A DNA stretch of 64,000 bases, taken from positions 124,001 through 188,000 of the forward strand of contig JBAMDO010000044.1 of NCBI GenBank assembly GCA_037074765.1, given 5' to 3'. This stretch comes from Mansonella perstans (taxonomy: Eukaryota > Nematoda > Chromadorea > Rhabditida > Onchocercidae). The position numbers and the translations under genes are program-made. Within the stretch, counting starts at the first letter, position 1; every line of letters begins with the position of its first letter. This document shows, one piece after another, positions 13,830 to 26,320 of this stretch. Under the pieces are notes generated by a model. The model was given only the letters and a program-made list of their open reading frames with translations, was not told the origin of the DNA and ran no database searches.

Positions 13830-16120
13830 CGTAATAATTGGCATTCTTTCGTAATATACATCCGTAATAATTGCTGAAGATTCTAACATTTAATCATACA
13901 AGCATTAGAAAATTTGTAAAAAAAAAGAAAAAATGCGACCTTCCAATTGTTTATTACCATCCATAAAAATGATTTCAAATTTCGATGAAACTTTTGTAAA
14001 AGTCGATGGTCATTTAGCGACCTCTTCAGTTAATGTTTTTCGCTTGAATGGGAATCATTTCCGCATCATCGTTGGTATAATCAATAAATGATTAGAATTA
14101 ATGCATTGCATTATATTTCATTATTTCACTAATTCATAGCTGAACAAATTTTTTTTCGAATGATTTTTCCTTCGCCCACATTCTCGCACTCTGCTTTATC
14201 CCGGTACTGCTTGAATTAAAAGAAAAGATGGGCAGATTTACATTCGTTGAAATGAACAACGAATTGTTTTCTCTGAAATATATCAACAAATAACACCTTG
14301 CTTAAAGCGCCGTCTGAAATTATTTTTCCCTCAGTAACTTACCACTTTTTTGTTAATTTCGGAAAATACTTCATGTTTCGAAAAAGGAATTAAATATTTT
14401 TTTTCCGTACATGAAATGATTGGAATTTCAAGGAAAAAGCTAATCATTTGATGGTCAAATATTGACTGGCCATATATCCTGTATTTTTTTTCTGGTCAAG
14501 TATAGCAGCATTTCATGGTCAAGTATAGTATAGCAGCATGATCCAGTTATATTCAACTGGAATGCATTTCTCGAATTTGTTATTGCTATGAATGTAAAGC
14601 AATACAAGAGCTATTGTGAATGAAATTAGTTTATCTTTTACTTCAACTAACAAAAAGAAAGGAAAATAAAGCACAATAGTAATCAATGTTTTATACTGGA
14701 AAATGTAGTAACTTAAAAACTTTTCAAAATAAATAATGATTATTTAGAAACGGATCTGATATTTCAACATATGGACAAGAAATAAAATAAGGGAAAGGAA
14801 AAGATAGTTTAGAAAAGTCCCTCATCTTTTGTACATTAAAACAACATTTGTTCAAACAATCAATTAATTAAGAAATCAAAGTAGAGGAAACCTTCAAAAA
14901 AAAAAAAAAAAAAATCTTCTAATTCTTTCTTCTTTAACTGAAACGAAATATTTTAGCAAAAAAGATTAACAATATTTTGAAGATATTTTCAAATCATTGA
15001 TCATTGTTTGTATTCATGACACTGTTAGCATGAATCTATCAGAAGTAATTTAAGATGAAAAAATTATTTCATATAATTTTATTTTTGAAAATAACCACAA
15101 ACTTTCGATTCTATGATTCAATAACACTTTGACAATTTCGTCTACTCCTCTTTATACCGGAGTAAACTTCATCATTGTATTAATTATTCTCTTCTTTGAT
15201 AGCAGGAAGATAGGAAAAGTCGAATTCTTTACGAAAAATTTTTAAATCGAAAAGTTGACAAGAAAAGCCGAGCTTTATCTGAACTTCTGCCAAGATCTTG
15301 CAAATTCTAAAGAATTCTGGTTTCAGTTTCTACAAATTTTTAGTTATTCTTTTACTTTTTAATACGATTCACGGGTCAGACGATAATTTGAAATCGAAAC
15401 AGCTTGTGCCTTTTGCGAATCGCTGAGATTTCGAGATTTACTGTAGATTGAACAGGAATTGTTTTTGTTGTTTTTTTTCTAATCCGTCAATCCGTAAAAT
15501 TACAATCTATTTTAACTACATAATACGTGCATGTGTACAAACAATACTGCAAGATGCTGGCTGCAGAATGCATGAGCTATGCTCTCTTAAACATCCAAAC
15601 TGCAAAAAAAAAAAAAGGAAAAACAGCAAAATAAAATGAATTTCAAATATCATTAAACAAAGGAAAAATGTTATATGGAAACAACCGTTTAAAACGGTAA
15701 CTATTTGTTTCAAAAGCTTTTTAAAATTCTTAAACAAAAGAGAAAAAAATTTTTTTCTGAAATTTCTGTGGCCGTTACCAACATCGAATTTCCCATTCCA
15801 TTCATTCGTCTTTCGTGGCTTAACTGATGAAGTGTTCATCTGAAAAAAAAGCTAAAAAATTGAAACATTACGGAAATCCGTCATTGGTTGCCTCAGGCAT
15901 TATTTAAAATTTTTTTTCTTCAACAAAATTGCCTCAGCATGAATGGACCAAAAAAAAATTTATATTAGCTAAATTTCTTCTCTTTGGAAATTCGTCGATT
16001 TGTAAAGTATTAAAACTTAGTCACAGAACAGAAAGTTCTAACGCATTATTTTTTTTGTCATCCGACTAATAAACCCAATATTTGCCGGATCTTATGACTA
16101 TGAATGCTAAAAGTAGTGCT

Positions 16121-16126
16121 TTTATT
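16121..16126 (-). terminator. AATAAA poly(A) signal of the ERICH3-like gene
   Basis: The minus strand reads AATAAA here, 20 bases past the proposed stop codon at 16147-16149. The spacing suits a short nematode 3' UTR and supports the last-exon assignment. Confidence 0.55.
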
Positions 16127-16146
16127 GCTTCTTCAATTATTACTGA

Positions 16147-19100
16147 CTACTGATAATTTCTTTCACCGTATCTAAAGCACTTACTGTTTGCATTAACAGC
16201 TTTACATTCTTCTGTTCCTGAATTAATTTGTTTTATCAATAAATGTTTATCGATTAGACTGCTATGTTCATCCATTTCTTCCTGCAAAACAGGCGTATTT
16301 CTTAATTAAAAAAACTTGGAAAAGATTGAAAACTTCAAAGGTTTCTATTCGATTCTAATCAATTAATTGTAATTTCAAAAAAAAAAAAAGTGAATAAATA
16401 AAAGTTGAAGAAAAATTAATGCAACAAACTTCGTGATTTAGGACTGTTTCTTCCGATGTTGAAATATTTGCATTCACGTCAGCTGCACAAATATTTGTTG
16501 ATTCATCATGCCCATCTAATAGAATATTTTGCTTGGCACAAAAATCCCATTCCGGATTTCCGTTCGTGTCAGTAAGCAAAGAAATTTTATCATTTGCAAC
16601 CTCTGAAGCATCACTATTTGTTGGTAAAATCATATCATTTACGGAATTCAAAATTAATTGGCCATTTGCGGTTAAACCGGCAATAATACAATGACCTATT
16701 GAGAACATGTTATTGTGACTGAATGATCCATTCGTGTTTTGAGTTTCTGATTCTAATTTCATTTTATCAAATTCCGGTTCTTCTGTGTATTCTCTTATTT
16801 GTGACAGTATTTGTGTTGTAATATGGTTAGTATCATCGGGAAATTCGTCATCCACATAGTTTCTTAATTTTTCTAGTGGAATATCATGCTCAACATTTGA
16901 TCTATATTCACTTTGCATGCAACGATTTTGCTTTTCTTCAAAATCTCCTACAATATCTGGGCCATAAGAGTGTGATACGGTTATCAATTCTTTATCTGTA
17001 TCGCACAATTCTGATCCGTCCGTGTTCTCATCAGAATTATTTGTTTTAGTTGTAAGCATGGATGAAAGAATGTTACAGTGAGAATGAAGATTTTCAACTT
17101 GTTTTTGCAAAGCTTCATGAGATTCTGATTTTGGAAAGTCAGTCGCTGAAAACTGAGATGGAAATTCAGGAATGCGTTCTGGAATAAGCTGACTTCCAGC
17201 TATTTCCTGTATTTCAGTTTTTCCTGCTTTTTCTGGTGCCTCACTTGTTCTAATTCTTGTTTCAGCTAATTGTGCAGCATTTTGTATCATATCATGCATA
17301 TATTGTTCCGAAAATTCATTCAGATGTTCTCTCATCGATTGCTTTTCGTCATTTATCTGTTCCGTCGCATTATTTCCTCCAGAAACCACCACCTCCTCGT
17401 TATTGGATATTTCAGATTGCTCCATATTTCCAGTTCTTTTTAGCAACTGCTTTTGTTGATCCAATGTTTCTTCAACATTAGCTTCCATCTGGAGCTGTTT
17501 AATTGTTTCTGCATCAGGTTGCATCATTAGTTTTTCCATATTTTCTGCATCTGAAACTGCACTATCATCACTGAAAACCACGATTTTCGGAATTTCTTCA
17601 TCAGATTTAAACTTTTCTGCAACAGTAATTTCCTCCAAGTTTTCATTTTCAAGTATTTCTGATGGTAACTCTTTTTGAGTGGCACAATCCATCTCCGATA
17701 ATACTACATTTTCCCCAACAACTGTTTCTTTTCTTATCTTCGCTTCATCTGCAATACATTCTGGAATGGTCCTCATTGGTTTACTAAATTTTTCTTCGAA
17801 AGTTACTTCAGAATTTACTTCTACCGGAGTTATACCTGGTTTCAGGACGGTTGATGCCAGTGAATCTTCAATACCTTCAGATGTCTCAGATTCTATTTTT
17901 GATGAGTGAAGTTTAGTAGTGATTTCCTTCTCTTCTGACAGGCAGTCTTTCTCGGAGAAGTTATGAGTGTCCAAAGCGCTGAAAGTAAGAGGAGTTACTT
18001 GATCATCCGATTCGTTCTTCATTGTTCTTAGTGGAGCTGAAATAAACGGTTGAGATTCCTGCATAGCGCCGATCACAGGTTTCAAATAATTCGTCAAGCC
18101 ATCAATTATTAAATTTTCAGGATTCAATAATATTGTTTTCGGAAAATTCTCTTTTGTTGCTTTAATCATTTCATGGGTTGCTGGCTTAGTTTCCAGGATT
18201 GTTTTCGTTTCACTCTCATCAACAAATGTATCATCATCATGCTCTGAGCTTTCCAAGGGTTGCAAAAGTTGCTGAGTGACTGAATCACTTCTAGTTAATT
18301 TTGACATTTCTGATTCAGTTTGCAAGACCTCATTGACTTCCTGGAATTCGTTGTTTCTAATGTCCATTCCAATTCTTGCTTCTGCCTCTAAAAATTCCAT
18401 TTTTGACCGTGTTTCCGGTATTTCTTTCGTTTCCCGTTGCAATTCCAAATCTTTAAAACCCCCCCCGCTGATTTTAAAATAGGAATTTTCAATTGAATAC
18501 GCATCATTATTGGAAACACCAAATACTGGAACTAATGATTCTGGTTCTTCGTCAGGATGACAGTCACTGGCTTCTAGACTGTCTACATCAGCACCCGGTT
18601 GTTGAGTTTTTGCTTCAAGACTTTCATCAGTCATCTTGTTTTCCACCGCAATTTCTTTTTCCTGACATTTTAGCTCGACGAAATAATCAGGGAGTCTTTC
18701 CGCCTGAGTTTGTGAATCCAATACTCCTTTCTTTATTGTATCATTTTCAATTTCAGTTTTTTCATTAAAATTTCCAGCATCAAATATCTCCAGCTTATTT
18801 CCTATGGAATCTTGTGGTTGTTCAGCAGAAATTTCCGACTTTGGCAGCTCTGATGATTCATCACTCCTCGCAGATATTTCCGAGTCTGGCAGGGGAATTT
18901 GTCCTGGTAAATTCGACAATCTTTCTGTGCTATGTTTTCCTGTGCTCTGATCTATCACAGATTCAACTTTTATTGGTTCCATAAAATGATTCGGAACTTC
19001 TTGCCCACCATCTGGAAGCTCGATATCTGTATAGTATGTTTCCTGTTCTCTGACGGGACTAAGTTTTTCTGTGGATAACGTAGAATACATCAAACCTTCG

Positions 19101-22100
19101 CTAATTGCAGTAGGGTCTCTCACTGATTCTGCCAGGTTTTCTTCAGCAAGAGTTTCCTCTTTTGGATCCACAGAATAAATTTCGGATATCACAATGGAAT
19201 TGTGTCCTTTCAGTTTCCCTTCTGGCGACACTTCTAAAATTTCTCCGTTAATTGCGACGAATTCATTTACATCGCATTCATTTTCCTTAGTTGACACCTC
19301 TTGATTTATCGTTTTTGTGGGCATTATCTCAGGTACTTTCGAAGATACTTCAGTACAACTTATCTCCGATAGTTCATCTCCAGAAATTATAAGTTCTTTT
19401 ATTTCCATAGTGGGCATTTCTGTCGGTAACGAAGCAAGTTGATCAGTTTTTTCAAATTCTCCTATAATCATTTTGTCTTCTACACTCTTCAACTCTTCTG
19501 TCAGTAGTTCTGTGAACATTTCATCTATTTGATGTCGCTGATCTTGTTGGTTATCAATTCGCACAATTTCTCTTTCATCAGTTGAACTCTCACCTAAAGG
19601 TAATCCTTCCGGTTTATTTTTTGTTTCCATCCCACTTCCAGCTTCTTCTTGGTTCTCATCGATCTCTTCGGATAATATCATTCCTTGAGAATCAGTTTCA
19701 TTCTGGAGAAACTTGATAGAAGTTTCATGATTTATAAAGTTTTCTACTGCCTCAAGTGTTGTGCTTCTGGAAACAAGAGGAGTTTCAGAGGCGCCTATCA
19801 GATTAACTTTTTCTGATTCCATTGCCGTCGGGATTTCTGGCAGTAAATCGAATGGCAAATTCAAATTTTGTTCAGTTTTTAATTGCTCTATTTCTGATTC
19901 GTAAACCATTTGCTCTGATAAATTCGATTGAGATCTTTCTTCAATGTCCACCGGAATTGTCGAATAATCCAGTGGCGAAACTGACTTATCATATTCAATT
20001 TCTTTTGCGGCTCTCAAATCTGCGCTTTCCACGTTTTCCGGTGAAGCAACACTCGAATACACTTCTCTTCCACCATCGAGATTCAATGGAGATCCTTCAC
20101 TTCTGCTCTCGATTGATTCCTTCTTTGATTCACTGACTGATTTAGAAGCAGTAGGGATTGTTGTCTGGACAGCGATTAGTTCTGAATCGATTTTCGGCTT
20201 TATTTTCTGACTTACTCCTGTTATTTTACGTTCGGTCGGTGCTGTTATTCTTTGAACAACCTTTTTTGCTTCCATTGGAGATGACCTGAAAAATTTTTTT
20301 CAAAATTTTGTGAACGGAAATTATTAGAATTGTACATTTAAACCACTTCGCGAGATTGATAACACTCTCTGATTAGTATTCAAAGAAGCTGCATAGAACT
20401 TATCTTTTTATCTCTTTTTAATTTCTTTGCTTACAGCTTTTAAGTAAAATTTTCAGATTACTCTAGTACCTTAGATTTTGACATCAATCAAATCCCAAAA
20501 AGATTCCGGCAGTTCCTGAAAATCAACTTCGATAAAAATAAAGTCGCAAAAAAAGTAGGATTTAGCTAATTACCTCACTGCACGTATTTTTTTATTAACG
20601 TTGGTACTATTTATTGCTGCTGGGCCATCTTTTACGTTTCGTGAAAAGGCGGATAACCGGACATTATTTTCGGTTCTACTTTGTGGTTTCGACTGCGAGT
20701 GGCTGTCGTATCCACTATCGCACACACCACTTCGAGATGACTGCGGTTTACTGGAACGACTGCGATGCTGATTCAAGGATTGATTGCTCCTGAAAGGAAT
20801 TCAATAATAAAACAAAAAATGTGAAAAATATAATTAATCAAATTTTCCAGCAATTGCAGCATGTTTTTCATGGCTTTCCACATTCCATTCTCGGAGAAAT
20901 TATTAAATTTATTAGATCTAATTAAATTTTTATTAGGTTTCAGAAATCATAGAAATTAACGAAGTGAGAATGCTAATTTTGACATAAGTCTGCAATCCAT
21001 TACTCGAAAAATATTAAAAATCAAAATAATAACAAATAAAAACAATTTAATTAAACAATCTCAATTTGATAATAAAATAAATTACTAATTCAAAATATTT
21101 AAAAATTATCGTTTTTATCAAAATTTACCAGGTATGATTAATGCATGCTGAAAATACGTTATATTTTGTATAAATTCTCACATTTTTTTCTAACACGGCT
21201 CTCATATTTTGTTATATTTCTGTTACTTTTTTTTTCTTTTTATTTAAAAAAAAATTGAAAATAAACTTTACCATTACTTGCTAAGGTTTTCTGCATAAAC
21301 TGAATTGAAATTGACAATTTTAACTCTAAATTTGAAATATTTTTATTCCTTTTCATAAGATACGCAAATGACCATGACCTGTTTGCCTATGTGCAATTAT
21401 TATCCATGTATAATAACGCTGTCCATTTAATATCTTCCAGATTTGGAATCTTTCATTTTATTATTTCATTACTCATCAAAATCAATCAATAAGTTTGATG
21501 GAAAAAAATTTGATTTTTAGAATTTTTTAGAAATTTTCATAGATTTAGGAATTCAAAAGTAACTGATTTTAACATATATATACGCATAATACTACTCATT
21601 TTGAAAATTTAAATTATAAAGAGGTATATTAGTGCGAAAATAAATTTTTTTCAAATTTTCAAAAAAATGTATATGGGACTATTATTTTCTAAAATGTATC
21701 TAAATAGGAATTCAATATCGGTCGGCGGTAGATCAAAATTAGTAATTTCAGTGTTTGTGGTTGGTTTGAGTACCTCAAGGTCGGCTGTTCAGAAATATTG
21801 CTTTGTGTAGTAGAAGTAGTAATAGTGGTAGTGGTAATGGTGGTAGTAGGCGTTGTATCGGTCAAACTGGGTAGTGACCTGCGCCTGAAGAACCATGACA
21901 TTTGTGGATCATTTTGATGTCGCGCTACTGAAAATGGTCCAAATGAAACTTGACGAAAGCGTTCCAAACGGCTTAATTGACGTCGCAATTGTTCCATGTA
22001 TAGGGCTAACGTTTCGTCATCCAGCTTCAAAAGAAAAAAAATGCAGTAATTTCAGACAAAAAGCAAAAAAAGAAAGGGTAAATTTCTTGAAACAAAAAAT

Positions 22101-25100
22101 GTTTTTAATTTGAATTTTTTTTGTATTTTATTTCTTGCTCAGTAAATGCTATTAACACTTTCTGGCTTTTCATAATTTGAAGCCTTCCTGAAAATCTCAG
22201 GCCTTTTCAACTATTATATCTTCTTTTCTATGTTTTAGAATTAAAATTTTGAATTTCAACCTTATGTAAGTATCGATATTTAAGTATATTCGTTGACAGT
22301 CTATTATAAACCAAAGATGGATTCTCATACACTGGTTCTTCGTTTTCCGCTTCAATTCTTTGCACCAAATCCTTGTCATCAATGCTATCAGATGATCTTT
22401 GCCTTCGGAATCTTTTAATGTAACGCCCTATTAAAGAGTATAACGAAAACATTATATCGTAGGAATGACTGGAATCTCAAGCTGAATTTTCTTTGCACTA
22501 CAAATGAAGCACTTAAACTTCAAACTTATTTTCAATTTCCAAATTTTCAGCATAAATAATAACGATTGAAAATCAAGTTTAGGACAGTTTTTTCTATTTG
22601 TTTTTTTAATCATGGACAATAATTACTTGCTTTGGTCAAGTTAATCAATTAGTGAGCATTTGGCTAATTATCACATACATTATTTACGCTGATGATCACT
22701 TCAAATCCAATAAACTAATAGGCAAATAATCAAGCAATCAAGTACGTTGTTTAAACAATAAGCAAACAATTATTTTCTTGTTTGTTTGGATAACATTAAT
22801 GCAAAAATGTACATCAAAATGTGGTTTTCAAAAAAAAAAACTTTTTTATTTTTTCACAAAACATTCTGCAGAAAAACATGAAAAAATCAGAGGATGGATA
22901 AATTGAATTAGCAGGGGTTATTTCTGGACAAAGTAAAGAAAAGCATCTTAAGGCAGCAAATTATGTGCAGACTAAGTAAAACAGTATCAATTACTACTTC
23001 AACTCCTTGACCACTAAAAATTAAATTTAAGAAACTTCATTTGTTTCAAGAATTATTGCGAAAAATTTTTTTTTGCTTGATTATAATTAATTAGCATAGA
23101 AATTGACAAATATACTGATCAGTTACCTCGACTGAGGCTACGAGAAGGCTTTGCTCGATGGTAATCACTTGGACTTGCTGCGCCACTCTGAAATACTAAT
23201 GAACAATATTTGCATAAAAAGCTTCTTTTAAATTCATCAAATTTTGTTAATAACTTCAAATGCACTCACAACCAATTCATGTTGGACTGCAAAAAAAGAA
23301 ACGAACTCTTATCCTACGACAGATTTCTATTTTTTCCGCTGCATGCAACTTGCGCTGCAAGTCGGCATATTTCTGCAATTCCGCCTCACGATTTCGTAGA
23401 ATTTTATCAATCATCGTATGATGTTGCTTATTACACTCTCTCTCATCCATACCTTTGCCATGCCTAACATCATCCAACTGAAAAATAAGTTATTTAATGA
23501 ATCAATCAAGCATTCACTTCAATTCAATTTAGCTCAGTTCATTCATTCAATAATTTCTGTGCAAACCCATATCACAACTGATATAATTTTGGAACAAAAA
23601 TGAGCACGCAAATGCAATAAAAATTATTAGAATTAATATTTTGATAATATAAAAAATAAATTTTGTTTATTTTTTCGATAAATTATTTGAAAAAGCAGTA
23701 ACCAAAATACTCATTGCTTTACGAATAATTATAAAATCGTTATGCTCTATCAGGAAGAATTTTAGATTTTTCTATAACTTTTGATATTTTCCCACTCTTA
23801 ATTTGTTATTTTCTAATTAATACTTTTGTCAAAGTTATTTCTACTTCTCACATACACTTACAGTTAATTGATTGCTGCTAATGAATAATAGCAAGGGCAA
23901 TCATTCTATAACACATTTTATGAAGCTATTTGCATTGCATCGAAAATATTTTAGAATATAAGTTTCTAACTAATCTTATACCTAATGATCCCTGATAGCC
24001 CGACTCATAGATGAATCATTGATACTTTTTGTGAGTCATAATTAATTTATTAGCTTCTTTACTATGAAAATTTAATTTCAAATTCTATTCCAACTATTAA
24101 ATTTAACTCCATCAAGCATGCAATTCGAAATTGAAACTTGTTTGCTTACTGATCTCCATAGAAACAAAAATTTTTGAATGAGAATTACAACATAATAGAA
24201 AAAAACTTGTCATTCAAGAAGAAAGTGCAAAAGATAATGGATTAAAATAGATTTTTAAAGCGGATTGCATAAATTTTTAATAAAATTGCATCAAATGTAA
24301 AAATATGGTAATTTTGGTAAAAACTTTTCACTTTTTTCTCCGTCCGTCCTCGTCCCTTCCTTCTCTATTTCCTTTTTTCTTAGAAAAATCCATTTGCGCC
24401 AAATTACGATAACTAAACTAGAATTCTAATGACTAATTAGTCAAAGAAGTTGGGATGGAAACACTGATAGAAATTTTTGAATTACAATCTGTTATTAAAA
24501 TGAATATCGAGACGTGAAAATCAAAAAAAATCTTTTTTCATAATATTAAATTACATCGTTACTGGCAATTAGTAGTCGGTTCTGAAATGGCATTTTATGT
24601 CTGAACTAAGATTTTTAGCTGATGAATGGCTGGATATAGATTCATGCAAAATTGTTATCTAGTACAACGAACATACGGTATACCGTAACACTGATTGATA
24701 TTAGTTCTATAAAGTTATTTTATTCTTCAGCCGTATAACGCAATAAATTATTTTCGACAAAATTACTGACGATTCAATTGTGAATCATCGAATATGATTT
24801 CAAGCTTTCTGGAAAAGTGAACATGAACAAATATACTAAACAGCATTAAATAAAAGTGAAAAAGCAATTAAAAATCTATTAAAAAAGAGTTAATTATGGA
24901 AGTTTAACTTTACTTCTCTGAGATTGCACGCAATTTTCTTTCACATCAAAGTTTTCTCGCATAAATGAACAAATTCGTTTCCAGTTATGTTCAAAATTAA
25001 GTCCAAGTTTAATTTTAACAGTGCAGTAATTATATTGCTTACAAATTAATTCAACTAGAAAATCTTACCAAGCCGATACTCCGTAAATGCCGTTGCATAT

Positions 25101-25191
25101 GAGGCATAGCGAAGTATTGGCGCAAATGTACATCGTACAACGGATTATAGTTATCCAACAGATCGTCACTCATTGTAACAGTGGAAGTCAT
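16147..25191 (-). CDS. giant acidic protein, probable ERICH3-like (glutamate-rich protein 3)
   Basis: Minus-strand exons, in transcript order: 25191-25069, 23477-23307, 23187-23127, 22427-22261, 22024-21774, 20789-20574, 20285-16430 and 16281-16147. All phases agree and the frame runs 1659 codons. The N-terminus (residues 15-41) contains YNPLYDVHLRQYF then MQRHLRSIGL, followed by a charged helical segment. This pattern, YN-L-D-HL--YF----M/I-RHL, resembles the start of vertebrate ERICH3 as I remember it. After a Ser/Arg-rich linker and a Thr-rich run (residues about 240-255), exon 7 alone encodes about 1285 residues dominated by Glu, Ser, Thr, Ile and Lys. That part has no cysteine pattern, membrane segment or known catalytic motif and is probably disordered. 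ERICH3 is linked to cilia in vertebrates; a ciliary or sensory-neuron role here is only inference. The last exon ends with a perfect GTAAGT donor possibility at about 16160, so an alternative longer 3' end is possible. Confidence 0.75.
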
Positions 25192-26196
25192 ATATGAATA
25201 ATACTTTGGTATAGAATACTGGTCTTTGCCACTTTTGATAATAAATAAATAGAATTTTTTTTTTTTTTTTTGCTTTTTGATTCTCTTCTGACCAATCAAT
25301 CAATCAATCGATGGATTAGATTGATTTACTCGTCTGTTCAGTTGAAATTATTGTTTACTTTAAGAAGCAATATTTTTCAATAATGCTGCGTTATTTAGTT
25401 CAATATGAAAATGTTTTCAAAACATCAGAAGGTAATAGCAAATTTCAGTCGAAAATTTTTCGGTGGTATTATATGTGAATATGATAAATGTTAGCTTCCA
25501 GTTGAATTCCTTGTTTTCGTTGCAGAAAATTTTAAACGATTCCAAATTGTAATTGTCACTGAACCCGTAAAATAATATGGATCCTGAAATAAAATTAATG
25601 ATTACATCTGATCATTATGATATGTTGTCAAAAGAAAACTAGCAGCAATACACTGAAATATCTATCAAAATACAAATTTTATTGTGATGTTTCAAATTAT
25701 GACAGTTTTTAATAACAAAAATCTTTAATTAACAATAAATAATCACAAAAACTTTAATCCTAATTACGACCCATAATTATCGTAATCGTCCTCTATATAT
25801 TCTCAAAATTTTTAAGAAATAAAAAAAAGAATGAAAAAAATTATAGATTGAAATGCATAGAACGAGAAAATGAACAGGAAAGATCATCAAAATAAGAAAA
25901 AGTTCATGCAGTCATAATCATTATCTTATATGATGATGTCGAATTCCTAACATATAGGAATGATTCGCTTCAGTGAACTCTCTTTTTTCATTTTTGAAAC
26001 CAAATTTAAATAAAAATGGTAAACGAATATTTCTTTTAATTATTCAAGTACTGTAAAAGCAATAAGTAATAAAATCTGAACTGATTAACTTAAGCTATGA
26101 TGACATACAAAAAGAGAAATTAATTCTCTGCGTATATTGTCCTAATTTTACCGATTTATGATTCATCTACCAAAATCAAACACTTATATATCCGCA

Positions 26197-26320
26197 AACA
26201 CATACACATACATACATACATACATACATACATACACACACACATACACACATACACATACACACATACACATACACACACACACACACATACACACACA
26301 TACACACACATATATATATG
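26197..26320. repeat. CATA/CACA microsatellite
   Basis: A compound array of ACATAC and CACACA units ends in a short TATATA run. Open frames cross it on both strands but encode only His/Thr/Tyr or Val/Cys/Tyr repeats. Confidence 0.95.

Larger units (their letters stand above)
13129..16146. other. AT-rich intergenic region with poly-A tracts
   Basis: I see no supported gene in this 3 kb. It contains A tracts at 13808-13829 and 14896-14914, and a short duplicated segment near 14494-14540 (GGTCAAGTATAG repeated before AGCAGCAT). A possible minus-strand exon at about 15779-15840, with an acceptor TTTTTTTTCAG and a donor GTAACG, is too weak to call. Confidence 0.55.

Noticed and set aside
15516..15839. 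Possible further exon of the ERICH3-like gene at about 15779-15840
   Set aside because: Joined to the strong GTAAGT donor of the previous exon it stops within a few codons, and a poly(A) signal already lies at 16121.
17257..20136. Several plus-strand ORFs opposite the giant acidic exon
   Set aside because: Low-stop antisense of a GAA/TCA-rich exon gives open frames automatically; none has coding character of its own.
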